In this document: positions 1 through 12,619 of the stretch, piece after piece
Numbering within the stretch: the first letter of the stretch is position 1
How the letters are laid out: the number at the start of each line of letters is the position of its first letter
Source: Geosiphon pyriformis
Lineage: Eukaryota; Glomeromycota; Glomeromycetes; Archaeosporales; Geosiphonaceae
DNA: 64,000 bases
Direction of reading: 5' to 3'
Assembly (NCBI GenBank): GCA_016748015.1
Contig: JAAOMT010000076.1
Location: forward strand, 163,927-227,926
The notes under the pieces: model-generated
The model's database searches: none
Seen by the model: the letters and a program-made list of their open reading frames with translations, nothing else
Told to the model about the DNA's origin: nothing
Translations under genes and position numbers: made by a program

Positions 1-2160
1 TTTTATTTAAGTCTATTTTAAAATAATGATAATATCAATTATTTACTTTACTTAATTACTTTTAATCAATTATTATTTAATTTAAAATTACTAAATTTAT
101 ATTTAAATAGCTGCTAATTATTTAGTTAAAATTTCTTTAAAATCAAAAAAGGTTATTAAACAGTTTATATTTTTGAAATCTTTTAAATAAATTAGACATA
201 TTACAACTGGGACTTTAAAAAAACATAATTTGGCAGAAAATTCTAATTTTTAATATAATTACAAATTTTAAATTTTAAATTGTCTGATTTTTAATTACAA
301 AGCTGTTTTTTATACTATTCAAATAAAATATTTAGTTCAAAAATATTGTTTTAACCCAATTGATTAATTTTGTACTCAAGTTGTTAGAATTATCCAGCAA
401 ATTTAGTTCAAAAATTATATTACATTATTCTTAATTTTTATTATTAAATTAACATTTATTATTATTTTACACATTAAATTAATCATCTAATTTTTATTAG
501 CAATTTTAAGCTGTTTAAGCTGAAATTAAAAAGATTTCAAATATTTTAGATGAAATTCAATTAATTCAGATGGAAATTGATAGAATTTACCAAAATAATA
601 ATTAGTTTACTGAAAATTACGTTTATTTTTAGGAAATTAGCAACTATCTTGACAAAACAAAAATGCTAAACATAGAATAATATTACAAGAAAGTTGTATA
701 AAAAAAGCTTTTCTTTTTCAAGAAATGTATTTTACAACAGAATAATAGTTTTAATACTTAAAATAAATAGAATTCACCAAAACAAATCTTTTTTAATCCA
801 GCTATGACTAATAAAAAATTTCTTATTTTTTTTGTTAAAAATACTAATAATCTTATAGTTTCTTGGCGAATAATTATAGATACATTAGGTTTATTTCGGA
901 TTATTGGGCTTAAAATAAGTAATTATTGTAATTGTTTAATAAATTAACTTTTTGGGATTTTACGAATAAGAGACCTTATTTTAAGTTTTGAAGCTTTACA
1001 AGAAAAACACTTGGAATTCAATAAGAATTAACAAATGAATTTAGATTTTTGAATTGGTTGTGACTCTTCAAGATAAAAGTTAGTACAACTGTGAACTTTT
1101 TACTGCTCAAGTTAAAAAGCAATTGCTCAAATACTTGAAGTTTAAATTGGATATTATTCTGCAGTATTCTTTTACAATTACTTAATAATTAAAAATATTA
1201 TAATAATAAAGATAAGCCAAATTTTTAGCAGAAATATACCAGTATAGAAATTAAAATTACTCTTAACTGAATAAGCATTATTAAAATAATAGAAAACCTC
1301 TGGCAACACTGGTCAATTGACATTATTCGCAACTTTATTTTATAAAATTAATATCAAAATTAATAGTAAATTTGTTTTTTTTGATACTTAAATACAATAT
1401 TAACTTTGATAATTAAAAATTTTGCAAAATTTGTTGTTTTTGGTAAAAAATATAGACTTTATTCATGTTGACTCTATCGTTTTAAGTAAAACTCATTTGA
1501 AAAAGTTTGTGAATACATTAATAATTTATATAGACTTGTTTTAAAAATAATTGAGTAATTTCCTCCAAAGTTAAAAAATATGTTTAAGTGGCTAGCTACT
1601 TTAATTATGTAATATTCTGTGTTGCATGTGCATAAATAGTAGTTGGATCACACTTTATAAAAACATTTAAATTAAAACCAAAAAAATTCAGTATATTATT
1701 AAATAAAGAAAAAAATATGTTACAAATTATTCAAAAATTAAAGTAATATTTAAATGAAAAGCGAAATTGTATCACTAAAATCTTACTAATTATTAATGCT
1801 TGGCTTTTAAAACTTTCAAGATAATATTTTAAAACTTTCTTTTATTTAGCGAAATAAGATTATTATCATAAAAATGAACAAGCTATTTAATCCTTGTGAT
1901 TAAGATAATGACTATTATATACTGTTTTTAGATTAATCCTTGTTGAAGGTTTTGAGGCCTGATATTTTGTTCAAGGCGTTTATTCAATTCCTCAAACCGG
2001 AACATCTCAGGTCATTTAGGGATTTAATAGGCCTTCATTAATAGACATAGCTTTTCATTTAAAGTACAAAAAGTAAATATAAATAACTAAATAGATAAGA
2101 TTTAAATTCAAATAAATATTTGATTGCCTGTTTAGAGTTTATTATTCTTTTGTAAATTAT
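1..2160. other. AT-rich intergenic region, no supported gene
   Basis: Nearly all of this stretch, especially 1-1900, is A/T homopolymer-rich sequence with stop codons in every frame and no splice-framed coding potential. At about 1928-2050 base composition is less extreme, and one plus-strand frame reads for some 35 codons broken by two stops. It could be a decayed gene fragment, but I could not assign it to a family. Confidence 0.6.
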
Positions 2161-2698
2161 CTTAATTGCAATATCTTTTGGTTTACATCTTTTTTACTAT
2201 AATATCTTATACCATATCTTTTAATCTTTTCATAAACTTATCTTGCTTTATAAAAAGTGTCGAACTCTCAACTTTGCAATTAATATTCCTCAAATGCTCC
2301 CACGGAATCCATTGAAAATAATCAAAGCTACACTTTGACACCGGCATATAGGTTGGATTCGCTACTTTTACTGCTTGAAAGGTCCTTGTAAGGTTCTTTT
2401 TAAAAAAAAGATTTTTTTTTAAAAAGGTTTTACCTAACTTTATGCTTATTCCTTTAGGAACTGGTCAAAATTTAACCATAACTTTAATTTATACAACGCA
2501 GCTTACAATATCATTATATAATTTAAATAGCTATCGACTTTATTATGTAAAAGTAAGATAGGAATTCATAAGAATTATTCATCTACAATCAACTAACTGG
2601 CATTGATAATACCTCAAGATTCTATGTTCCTACCAAAGCCTCTTATATATCTAGCATAAAACTTAACTAATTTTACTTGAACATATGAGCTTCTTCGA

Positions 2699-3711
2699 TT
2701 ATTGATCAACTACAAGCCGTCCAATAACAGGGGAAATAAAAACTCAGTATCAGCTCCTTCACCAATGGTGGTTTGATGAGTTCCCAAAAAACCGGCCGAG
2801 GATTGGAGTTTCATTTTAAGATCGGTATCAAATGGAACATTTACCATACCATAAGGTATTTCCTCGGTGACAATGCTATTCTTGAGTATTTTATCACCAC
2901 TTTTTTCATATGGGAAAAAGCTTGCAATCCAGCCATCCCACGAAACCGGTACTCCTGTTCTACCACCACGACTCATTAAAACTTTACTCCAAAATTCCTC
3001 GTCAATATCACCACGGTACGTCGCAACGAGCTGCCAAACTACCGGTTCCAACCTATCTAACCAAAATCCATGTCGAGGGAAAGCTCACGAAGTTTAACCA
3101 CTTTTTTTTGAAGGTTTTCCCAATCTTCGAGAGTTCCCTCAAGAGTGACTTTAGAAATCCCAAAAAGAGTCCACACATGATACTTGAAATATTTTTTCAG
3201 AGCATCTAATAAAATCACTCTGCTCGCGGTAGTCACGTTCTCGCCAACTTTTTGAGTAAGCCGATTCACAACGACTGGCCAATCACCTTCAAGACAGTTC
3301 TTGTTTAATGTTAAAACATCACCCGCGAAAACAGTGATATCTTTTTCTCCTTCATGATTTACAAAATAACTACGGAATTTTTCAGCATTCAAATTAATAT
3401 GTTGGCTTACACCTTGAGCAATTGTCAGCCAAACATCATCAGGTGAAATACGAAGATGTTGATGAAGGTTATACGCTTGATGAATTGCTGCTACGAAGCC
3501 ATGAGTAATACCTCCCGTCTTAATTATGGTTGTGGGATTTGGTTTCGCTTCTTCAGGATATTCGATAGAAAGTGCACTAATCACTTTCGATTCAAATTTC
3601 TCAGTATAATGGGTTCTAATCAAAACATTTTCAAGGATTTTGGTTGTTAATTTTTCTGCCTACTATTTGCGTACTTTTGTTTAAAGTCGGCGGAGCTAAG
3701 GCAACACTCAT
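2699..3711 (-). pseudogene. DUF4419 gene A, broken
   Basis: This is a DUF4419 protein gene (fungal family of unknown function) whose fragments match intact gene C at 30751-31809 almost residue for residue. The likely ancestral start is the ATG at 3709-3711, which opens MSVALAPPTLNKS. A short deletion near 3630-3640 then shifts the frame. The main fragment (3057-3623) covers the core with RISPDDVWLTIAQG. An in-frame deletion of about 20 codons (junction near 3230) removes the segment corresponding to C residues 156-175. A one-base loss in a T run near 3060 replaces DFWLD by a stop, and reading resumes in another frame at 2710-3051. A further one-base loss near 2740 disrupts the C-terminus. With at least three frame lesions it is very probably not functional. 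Confidence 0.85.
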
Positions 3712-4020
3712 GATGTTAAAATATCTTATTTCTCGCCATCCGATATCAAATTGGCTTTATTTATGTAAATAAGCTTTCTTTTCTGAGACAATATACCCAC
3801 GCCCCCCAGGCATCTTATTTAATTCTATTCACAAGTAATGCAATATTGGTTGAATTTGTACATCTATCGACTTTCTATTTAATGAACAGTATGCATATAT
3901 ATGTATATATACCTATATTTGATTTTCACAATTAAAGTTAAAAATCGCATTGTTTTTTACAAATTTAATAACAAACTAAAAGAAAAATAATTATTTATGC
4001 AATAAATAAAGCTATTTTGT
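3712..4020 (-). promoter_or_regulatory. Promoter region of DUF4419 gene A
   Basis: The same sequence precedes gene C (30300-30750) and gene D (45650-46080). It includes a conserved block near 3784-3812 (GAGACAATATACCCACGCC) and an AT-rich ATATATGTATATAT tract near 3892-3911. Its conservation among copies reflects common ancestry of the repeat and does not prove activity. Confidence 0.5.
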
Positions 4021-6643
4021 AGTTAATCGGCGTTGCCGTAAGTAAAAAGGCCGAAGAATTACTCGATAAAATCGAGTTAAAGAATTTAAGCTAAAAAAAT
4101 TATAATTTGATTGAAAATTTATTGTTATCTCATAATTTGTGTTATCTAATTTCTTTGCTCTTATTTTATGAATATTAAATTATTGGAAACCCGTTTGGAT
4201 ATCCAAACTTGAAATCTAATTTTCCTATTTTCAATTGAATATAAAAATACAACCAAATTATTAAAACAATCAAGTTACATGTAAAATTAATTTGCAGCTA
4301 AACTCAGAAATAATTTACAAGTAATAAATATTTTTTGAAATTTAACATATTTCTTGAATAAATAAATTTATATTCATTTTTTTTCCATTTTACAACAGCT
4401 CATATTAGTGGGTTCAAAAAATACACATTCTGTAAATATTCAAAATGGCTCATTTTGTTAAAAATCTGCCAATTATAATAACCTAAAAAAGAAAATTATA
4501 GACTGATAAATTGTAAAAATTAATTGTCTTTATTTATCCACACTGATTGCTTAGGTGCAGCATTAAACATGAAGAACGTCACAAAAAAATTTTTACCATT
4601 CAGTCATTCAGATTCAATATATTAATTTGCTTTATTTTTTAAGCTAACATACTTGAGTATTACACTAAGATACAATGAAAATATATAATTATTAACTTTC
4701 AAAGTTTTTATTTACTGTATTTTTTTATGATTGCATAAATCAAAGCTTCAATATTGGATTCATAATCTTTTCAAATTTTATAATAATACAACAATAATTA
4801 TTGGCAAATTAAATTATCTTTAATTGTTTTTGATTATGTTACAAACTTCTGTCATTGCAATTATTGCGACATCTTTTTCAGTTTTTACAATTTTTCTAGG
4901 ACAATAGCTATGTTTAAAATTATATAACATAATTAATTCACGAAGATTATGATTTTTATAATAATAATTTTAACCTCCTGTTTATTTAATGAATGAAATT
5001 TTTTTAATCCTTTTTTCTTTGTTATTTATTTTACTATACTTTTTAAAAATTTAAAGTTATAGCAATGTAAATTTCACTTAACAATTTATATCACTTTTCA
5101 TTCTATTTTATAATATTATAAAATGCTGAATTTGCATTTAATTGTTAAGAAATACTAAATTTATCAAGTATATCTAAAGATAATGGTACTTTGGAAATTT
5201 TCTAATTCAATTCTTTTTCATCAAATGAATTTTTTGGGCTTCATTAAATATAGATATTGCTTTGTTTTTCAATTAAATTGCATAAATTTTTTAACAGAAA
5301 GTTTTTATCATTTTTCGCAATGTAATCTTTTTTAATTAATTTAAATACTATTATAAGTTTAAATGAAAAAAATTAATATTTAATATATATTTTATTTTTG
5401 AATGCAATTTTTTATACATTTAAAAGAATTTATTTTGATTTAAAAGTTACTAACATAAAATTTTTCAATGCATTTCAATCAATTTCTAATAAAATTTTAT
5501 TATTTGTTATAATTTTTTTTGAAAAATTTTAAACCTTTTAATATTACTAAGTAAAATTTAATCAAGTTTCAATCGCCTTTCGAAAATAAACTATTTTAAT
5601 GGTTACTATTATATATGGTTCACTAATTGAATGTTCGTTTATATTCGTGAAATGATGATGATGATTATGATGATAATAATAATAATAATAATAAAAATAT
5701 CAATAATAAATAATTAAGCTTTTAATCGGTTTTTTTATTTTCTGAATTTATATTCAATACTTTTTTGTTAGCCTAAAGAATATAAATTAATAAAGCATCA
5801 AATACATAAAGTATTAAATACCTATAACAAGAATTTTACTCAATGAAATTAGAATATATGCAAAATCGCTTCTTTTTTAATTTGTTTTTACATGCAAAAA
5901 TAGTAATTTAACATAAGTTATGTTTAAAATTGTAATATCTATTTTTAACTCCAAAATATAAATTAAAAAAGTAGAATGGCTGAGGATAATACAACATAAT
6001 TGGGAATTTCTTAATTTATTTTTGTATTTAAGTAAAATTCGAATTAACAATTCTTTTGATAAGTTTATTTATTTTTAGAAAACATAGACTTATAATATAG
6101 TTTGTTAGCTTTGTGAATCTTCCTGTATAAAATAACTTTGAAAATACAAATAAATTTTAAAATCTGTTATTATTTCTATAAAAAAATTTTAAATCTCGTG
6201 TATTGCCATTTTTTTATTTTTTTTAAAAATGTATTTTGTCAGGTTTTTTAAATCAGATGATAAAAAATTTGGAACCAAATTTGACCAGTGAAACTGGTTT
6301 AAAAATCACAAAAATAGGATTATAAATCATATGATTTTAAGAAATATAGTCTTTTACTTATTTATATATTATTTGTTGTTGTAAAAATGGAAAAAAATAA
6401 TATAATTTTATTTTTTTATTTATTTATTTATTCAAGAAATATGTTAAAATTTGAAAAAGTAGTTAGTATATTAGATTATTTATAAGTTTAGTTGCAAATT
6501 AATCTTATATGTAACTTGATTGTTTAAATAATTTCGTTGTATTTTTATATTTAAATGAAAATGCGAAAAATAGATTTCAAATTTGGATATCCAAAACGGT
6601 TTCCCAATAATTTAAAATTCATAAAATAAGAGCAAAGAAATTA

Positions 6644-9600
6644 ATTACACTCTAGATGGAGAATATTTAAGCGTAAAATAGAAAAAAAGTAAAAAGAATG
6701 GTGGTAAAAAAAAAATTTTTATTGGCTGGTAAAAGAAAAGCGAGCAAGCCTTTTAGAGGAAGTCATTTTTTCCAACATTAGCAGCATATCTGTTCATGTT
6801 CAAGCTTGTATAGACGCAGAAGGAGACCATATTAAATATTAGCTTTTTTATATGTCATAGCATTGATATTGAGGTTTCTTGAATAAAAATATCCTGGATT
6901 TGTGTTTAAAAACAATTGTGTAACTCAAAAAAATTGTCCACAATTACTTTCCAAAATGGCTTAAAATATAAAATATAGGTAGATTAGTTTTAATACATTG
7001 TGTTATTAATTTATACAACAATGCTTTATATTTTGAACCATCATAGATAAAACTATATTATTTAGAAGCAAAATTTTGTGCCTTAATAATAGAGAATCAA
7101 TGTTCCTATGGAAGTTTATTAATTTATTTAAAGAAAATTAGTATTTAAGCACACGATGTATGATAGAATGAAACTTTAAAATCATTTAGCGAAATGCTAG
7201 ATAAAAGGTCTCATAATTTAATATCAAAGATACATAAGTTACAATAGCATTAAAAAAATGTAATTTTAATTTCATATTTGTGTGTTACCTGGTAAATAAA
7301 AGGGTAAATTTTAGATGGTATTTTGGTTTTTTACAAGGTAATGAAATAAAAAAAAAACTATGTTTTTTATTATTGAAAAATATTCTAATTCAAAAATTCA
7401 ATTTTGAGTGATGAATAATATTTTCCCTTAATAAAAATAAATTCTTCAAAGATTCACATCAGTATTAATTTATAATAAAGCCTCTATTTGATTACAATCG
7501 ATAAATTAATTTTTTTCGAGTTGAAAGTCTGGAATCAAGCGTAGCCCCTGATGTGTGACCGTTATCTCAATTTGCCATATGTTCACACATGGATTCATGT
7601 GACTGATTAATCATTTTGGCTTTCGCAAATCAACAAACAAACAGAAAGAAATCAAACGAGATTTTCATTTATATCAAACCTGAAAATCTCAACCTGGAGA
7701 TATTCAAGCTCATTAATAATAAAACGCCATTGTGAAGGATTTTAACGATACTTTTAAATATCTTTTTGAGAAAAGTTTTTATTTATGCATCTTAAAACGT
7801 TTATTTTGAGAGCCTTTTAGCATTTTTACAGAGTCTCAAAGATAGCTAAGCATTATTCCCACAATTATTAAAAATATGGCCAGCTATTTATTATTATCTT
7901 AAATATTAAACTCTTTATGTATTATTGATGAATATATTTGGCCCAGAATTTTTGATGAAAATTTTAGTCTGAGCCTTCTAAAGATGTATATGATTTTATT
8001 CGGAAATAACATACCCTAATTAATCGGTTTTGATTGAATTATAAAACAATACAAGTAAATATATCCACGACAAGAGACTAATTCCAAGATTTTAAAAAAA
8101 GGCTATATTAAAAATTATTCTCTGAAAGGAAACATGGTTTGATGTTTGAATTCAGAAACCTTGAAGAACAATATCTTCTGGCATTCTACAATGAAGCTGT
8201 TCAAAAAATGTCTCCTTTTTGCAAATATTATATGTGAACGACAATCGTATAAATTTATGAAACTAAAATTTTCCAGTAAGTGACTATTTACAAAAGATTC
8301 AGTCAATTAAAAATATTTTATTTTATTTTTAATCATTTATCAAGTTATTAACTGGAATTTCAAAAAATTTATAATTTAAGGAACTCCATTCTGAAATTGA
8401 AAGACCTCATTTCTTGGATATATAAAATATATGATTTTAATGTAATTATTTTCAATAAGTTTTTCGAAAATAAAAGTTCAAGCGGTTAATAGCGCAATAA
8501 AAATTAAAAGTTAATCATTTATATCTATGTAAAAAGTTGGGAAATTTAATTCATAAAATATTATATACGTGGGTGAACAATTTGCAAATTTTTTGGTAAG
8601 AACCGCATATTTATTAAATTTTTTAGATCGTTTAATCTTCATTTATCTATTTAGTTGTAAATAAGAATTGGGTTTATATGTGTTTTGAATTATGGTGAAG
8701 CTATTTTGAATATAAATATGTGATCTTTTGTTTTTTACTATTTGTTTTTTGTTTTTTTTTTTGTAAATTTTAATCAATATTTCACCAGTTACGATTAAAA
8801 AATTACTCCGATATCTTGGAAAATATTGTCATTAAAAATTTGACAATTTTTTACTTTAATATTTTTCTTTCATAATATTTGAGTTGATTTGCTAGATATG
8901 ACAAAAAAATTTGTTAATAAGTTTCAAAGATTCTAATTACAATTAAAACAAAATCATGCCATTTTACCTGAAATATTAATATAGATGGGATCTGGTAACA
9001 AAACAATAAAGTAAACATACAAGTTAAGGGGCATTTTCACATTATTATGCAAATACTTTGGAGAGGCTGAATTCTTTTACATTTGCAACTCACACCATAT
9101 TTTTACAAGGTATTGAAAGCTCTTATCTTATCAAAGAAACATTTTTGAATAGCGGTAAAGAAATAAGAAACAAAAAGCAGGAGCTAAACTGAACTCGAAA
9201 AATGCGAAAAGCAAAAAAATTACTTATAAAAAATTTATAATTATTAGAATATATATTAAAAGTAGATTATAAAAGTCTTAATTTTTATAGTAACATGGCA
9301 GAGAAAGACAAATTATAGATCCTCAAGAAATCCGTTTTTCATTTATTGTAAATTTATCACACAATAAACCTTTGTATTTTCTTTAAAGAGGGCAGTTATT
9401 TGTAATTTTATTGAACAAACAAAGGTCATTATAGATAATATTAAGTCTGCAAGGATTAAGAAATTCCCAAAGAAGTTCATCTTTAGCCGTATTCTTTTCG
9501 CCATACGATTGTAAACTAGTGAATTGGGACATAATAATTTGAGTGATAGTATCTTTAAATTAATTCTCAGCAGATTCATTGTATTTTACTAAAATAAGTT

Positions 9601-11290
9601 TTTAACAAATTACATATACCGAAAGAGGTGCTTGCAAACAAACAACCAAACAACCAAACAACCAAACAGAATAGGGGCTATTCAATAAGAAGGCAATTAT
9701 TCTTGTAGTTTTTAAAAGTTGTTGACATGGATAAATAAAACTAAAATCTTGCGATAAAGTCTTAAAATGTTTTTACTCAAGGAAATAATTTCTAAAAAAC
9801 CCGACTTTATTTCAATTATTAGTTATGAAGATCGTTAAAAACTGGATTGCGTGTTGAAGCTTGTTAAAATTGGGAGGAAAATCTGTGAGATAAAACACAT
9901 GAAAATATTTTGTAAACGGGATTGCTAAGTCTCCTATTATTATTATTATTATTCAAAAAAGAATGAACGCTCGAATTCCTTGCTTTTATTGACTCTTATT
10001 TATTAGCTGATAAATAAATTAAATCCTCAATGTATGTTAATTTCCTTTTTATACCTAATTTCTTCCCAAGAAAATTTATATCTTTGGTTAATGCTGAAAA
10101 TAAAATAAAATGTACTTTGTTTGTTTCATTGTGATTCATTTTGAGTAAAGATCAGTTTTTATGACTTTGAGCATTTTTTTTCTCATACTTTAAGTTATGA
10201 GAGTCCCATCAAAATAGAGTACCAGGAGATTTAAAATTCCAGGAATAGTTGAACTTCAAAGTCACATTCAGCCACCTTCCCAATTAATGGTCATATTCAT
10301 TAGGTATTGTTCGATCAAAAACTCAAGAGCTTTTAGAAGTCTGCTGAATATCCAGGCTTTCATTGTGTAAAACCTAATTATAATATTTATCTAAACCGAA
10401 TAGATTTCTCGCTTACTGCGTTGTCTTCCGTTAATTCGAACAGTGACTCCTCCAAAATAAAAATTTTCATGCCTCTATTAGTTCTTTTCAAAAAAAAATT
10501 TAGCAAAATTCTTTTTATTCAAAAGAATTTTATCATAGTTAGTTAATTTTGACGCCGTGGGAAATTGTGAATTCCTAAGGCTGAAGGAATAATTTACAGA
10601 ACCGAATGTCTATAACTTTTTGAAACCTGTTTCGTCAAATGATCAAAGTTTTCCAAGTGCTTGTTATGTAGAAAAGGATATTTATTTCAATGTTTAGTAA
10701 AGACCACAAGATTTCAATAATATTTTGGATAGGATTATTGTATCTAACAATACGCCATTTTTGATGAAATTTTCGATTGAATAAATCTTTAAAGTTTTGT
10801 TTCAATCATCTCGAGTCACTTTGATATAGTCGCCACGAAAGAGCTTTTCCTTATTCGTTACAAACTGAACCAATTATTTTTGATTGAAAAACGTGAAACC
10901 AGGATTCATCATGTAGTTTGATCAACTGGAAATTCATCATTTATGTCTTATCTTATATTTTGGAACGATCATAAATCCTACTATCTATACCCTTATCATA
11001 ATTATGCTCAAAAAAATTATTTAGCCATCAAACATCTGTACACGTGTTATTCTTAAAAACGACTCAAAATAATTGGCCCATTTTGTTCAAAGGTTATGGG
11101 TATCGCACCTAAACTACCATGAATTTGGACATAAGCATCGATGCCTAGAGTTATGAGCGGGTTATTTTGTTTGAAGTTTTTGTTTTTAAGTTTCTTTCAA
11201 TATCAAATCTTGTAGAAAAACACATAGAATCATACTTTTTTGAATAAACATCTATACACATAATATCTTTTTCTTTCAGCCCCGCCTTAT
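6644..11290. other. Intergenic region with possible decayed fragments
   Basis: I found no gene with a sustained reading frame. Around 7630-7730 the plus strand reads an open stretch resembling the middle of a fungal BTB domain (IKPENLNLEIFKLI), but flanking frames are broken. A CAAACAACC tandem repeat lies at about 9639-9668 and a short TTA repeat at about 9936-9953. The 10200-11290 part is less AT-rich and leads into the promoter of the secreted-protein gene; no coding region is evident in it. Confidence 0.5.
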
Positions 11291-11300
11291 TGCAAAACAA

Positions 11301-11310
11301 TATAAAAAGA
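11301..11310 (+). promoter_or_regulatory. TATA box of the secreted repeat protein gene
   Basis: TATAAAAAGA lies about 150 bases upstream of the ATG at 11462, followed by a pyrimidine-rich stretch (11321-11342) of the kind often found at fungal transcription starts. The ATG context (ATAAAAATGTCT) has A at -3. No competing upstream ATG in the same frame was seen. Confidence 0.5.
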
Positions 11311-11461
11311 CAAGCTGAATCCGCTTCTTTCTAACCTCATCTAAAAATCAAAGCTTGACGCTTTACATCAAAAGATCAAAAATTAATTGCACGTTTTCTT
11401 TTTAGAAATATTTTTTTCCAGTAAACTTTTATAACAACTATTATTCAATTACCTTATAAAA

Positions 11462-12526
11462 ATGTCTAACACTCGTCGGCAACCCATTTTCTTATCAATT
11501 TTGGCCGCTGCTGCCTGCCTCGGAGTTTTCGTAAATGGCGCTCCAATCTTGTCAGAGGTACAACAATCTGGTCAACACCGTCAACTTTCTAGCTTCCAAG
11601 GTCTCGGTTCTGAGAGCAGCCATCAGCAGGAATGGAAGCGTAGTCTCGAACAATGGGAACCTCTCAAAGAGAAAAGCATCGGTCAAGACCAGCGATTCAT
11701 GAATTTTGATGGTCATGACGCTCAGGGTGTCATGTATGAACAACGACAGCCTCAAGGCGCGATGAATATTAAATATGAGCAAGGTCAATTGCCTCGAGAC
11801 AATTTCTGGGGTTCTCCACTGCCAAAACAGGATATGACACAAGTCACTTCTCCCGGTCAGAAATGGGAGCCCAGAAGCCTCGGCTCTTCCCATATGGAAT
11901 CAGGCACTCTTCCTCTATCTCAACATTGGGAACATCTGCCAATTCAACAACGCGACTTAGAAGGTCTTCCCCGCTTTGATACCGGGTTTTCATCAGAAAA
12001 GCCCCTTGATACTTACAGAGAAGCCTCCTTTGAAAACCAAGGTCCAACTTACAAACCAATTTCCTTTGAAAAACATACTCCCATGAACGGCCAAGTCTCC
12101 TTTGAAAACCAAGGTCCAACTTACAAACCAATTTCCTTTGAAAATCAAGGTCCAACTTACAAACCAATTTCCTTTGAAAAACAAACTCCCATTAACGGCC
12201 AAGTCTCCTTTGAAAATCAACGTCCAACTTACAAACCAATTTCCTTTGAAAAACAAACTCCATTAAACGGCCAATCCTTTGAAAGCCAACGTCCAACTTA
12301 CGAACCAATTTCCTTTGAAAAACAAATTCCCATTGATACTCACCTTTCCATGGAAAAGCAAACTACAATCTCCCATCCCAAACGGGATTCTTCACCCATT
12401 TATACCCCAGCTTCATTCAAGTCTGGTGAATTGAAGGGGGCTCAACTCCAGGATTCTACTATTCGTGGTGCCACATGGAACTCCGAGTCAGTCCCATGCG
12501 TTGGTCAATGCGGTACCACCCTTTAA
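11462..12526 (+). CDS. Secreted tandem-repeat protein, candidate effector
   Basis: This is a single-exon, 354-residue protein. Residues 1-26 form a classical signal peptide (basic MSNTRRQ, hydrophobic FLSILAAAACLGVFV, cleavage near NG/AP). The rest has no membrane segment and is rich in Q, S, P and E. Residues 189 to about 305 consist of alternating 12-residue units, SFENQGPTYKPI and SFEKQTPINGQV, repeated about nine times with small changes; at DNA level this is a 36/72-bp minisatellite in frame. One dibasic KR occurs after the repeats, so the units are not Kex2-separated. Two cysteines sit at the extreme C-terminus (CVGQC). It has a TATA box upstream and a polyadenylation signal downstream. 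The secreted, repetitive, cysteine-poor design fits cell-wall-associated or effector-like proteins of symbiotic and pathogenic fungi, but I recognise no specific family. Confidence 0.85.
   Translation: MSNTRRQPIFLSILAAAACLGVFVNGAPILSEVQQSGQHRQLSSFQGLGSESSHQQEWKRSLEQWEPLKEKSIGQDQRFMNFDGHDAQGVMYEQRQPQGAMNIKYEQGQLPRDNFWGSPLPKQDMTQVTSPGQKWEPRSLGSSHMESGTLPLSQHWEHLPIQQRDLEGLPRFDTGFSSEKPLDTYREASFENQGPTYKPISFEKHTPMNGQVSFENQGPTYKPISFENQGPTYKPISFEKQTPINGQVSFENQRPTYKPISFEKQTPLNGQSFESQRPTYEPISFEKQIPIDTHLSMEKQTTISHPKRDSSPIYTPASFKSGELKGAQLQDSTIRGATWNSESVPCVGQCGTTL
12026..12360 (+). repeat. In-frame coding minisatellite, 36-bp units
   Basis: Alternating 36-bp units encode SFE(N/K)Q-type 12-mers. Several copies are almost identical at nucleotide level (for example TCCTTTGAAAACCAAGGTCC recurs), which suggests recent expansion by unequal exchange or slippage. 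Copies at the 3' end are shorter and more diverged. Confidence 0.9.
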
Positions 12527-12588
12527 TTCTTGGGTAGGTTAATTTTGTGAGATTGTTATGCCTGAGCGCGAGAAAATTTTTCTTCATA

Positions 12589-12594
12589 AATAAA
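12589..12594 (+). terminator. Polyadenylation signal of the secreted repeat protein gene
   Basis: AATAAA occurs 63 bases after the stop codon, followed by a T-rich stretch (12607-12620). Confidence 0.45.
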
Positions 12595-12619
12595 CCATTT
12601 AAATCGTTGCTTTTATTCC

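Larger units (their letters stand above)
2165..6643 (-). repeat. DUF4419 repeat unit A (half-unit carrying the C-side arm)
   Basis: This segment matches the complete palindromic unit at 24.4-32.4 kb. In order it holds the 3' flank of a DUF4419 gene (2165-2698), broken gene A on the minus strand, its promoter (3712-4020), an inverted-repeat segment starting with a GGCC-containing block near 4021-4080, the non-coding core (about 4397-6400) and the opposite inverted-repeat segment (about 6420-6643). Similarity stops at about 6643, before the terminal GGCC block and the second promoter and gene, so the second arm is lost. The core holds an AAT microsatellite at 5652-5695. Compared with units C and D it lacks a segment of roughly 200-285 bp just after about 4485. 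Confidence 0.75.

Noticed and set aside
11552-12256. Minus-strand frames opposite the secreted repeat protein
   Set aside because: They mirror the plus-strand coding repeats; the plus strand has the signal peptide, TATA box and polyadenylation signal.
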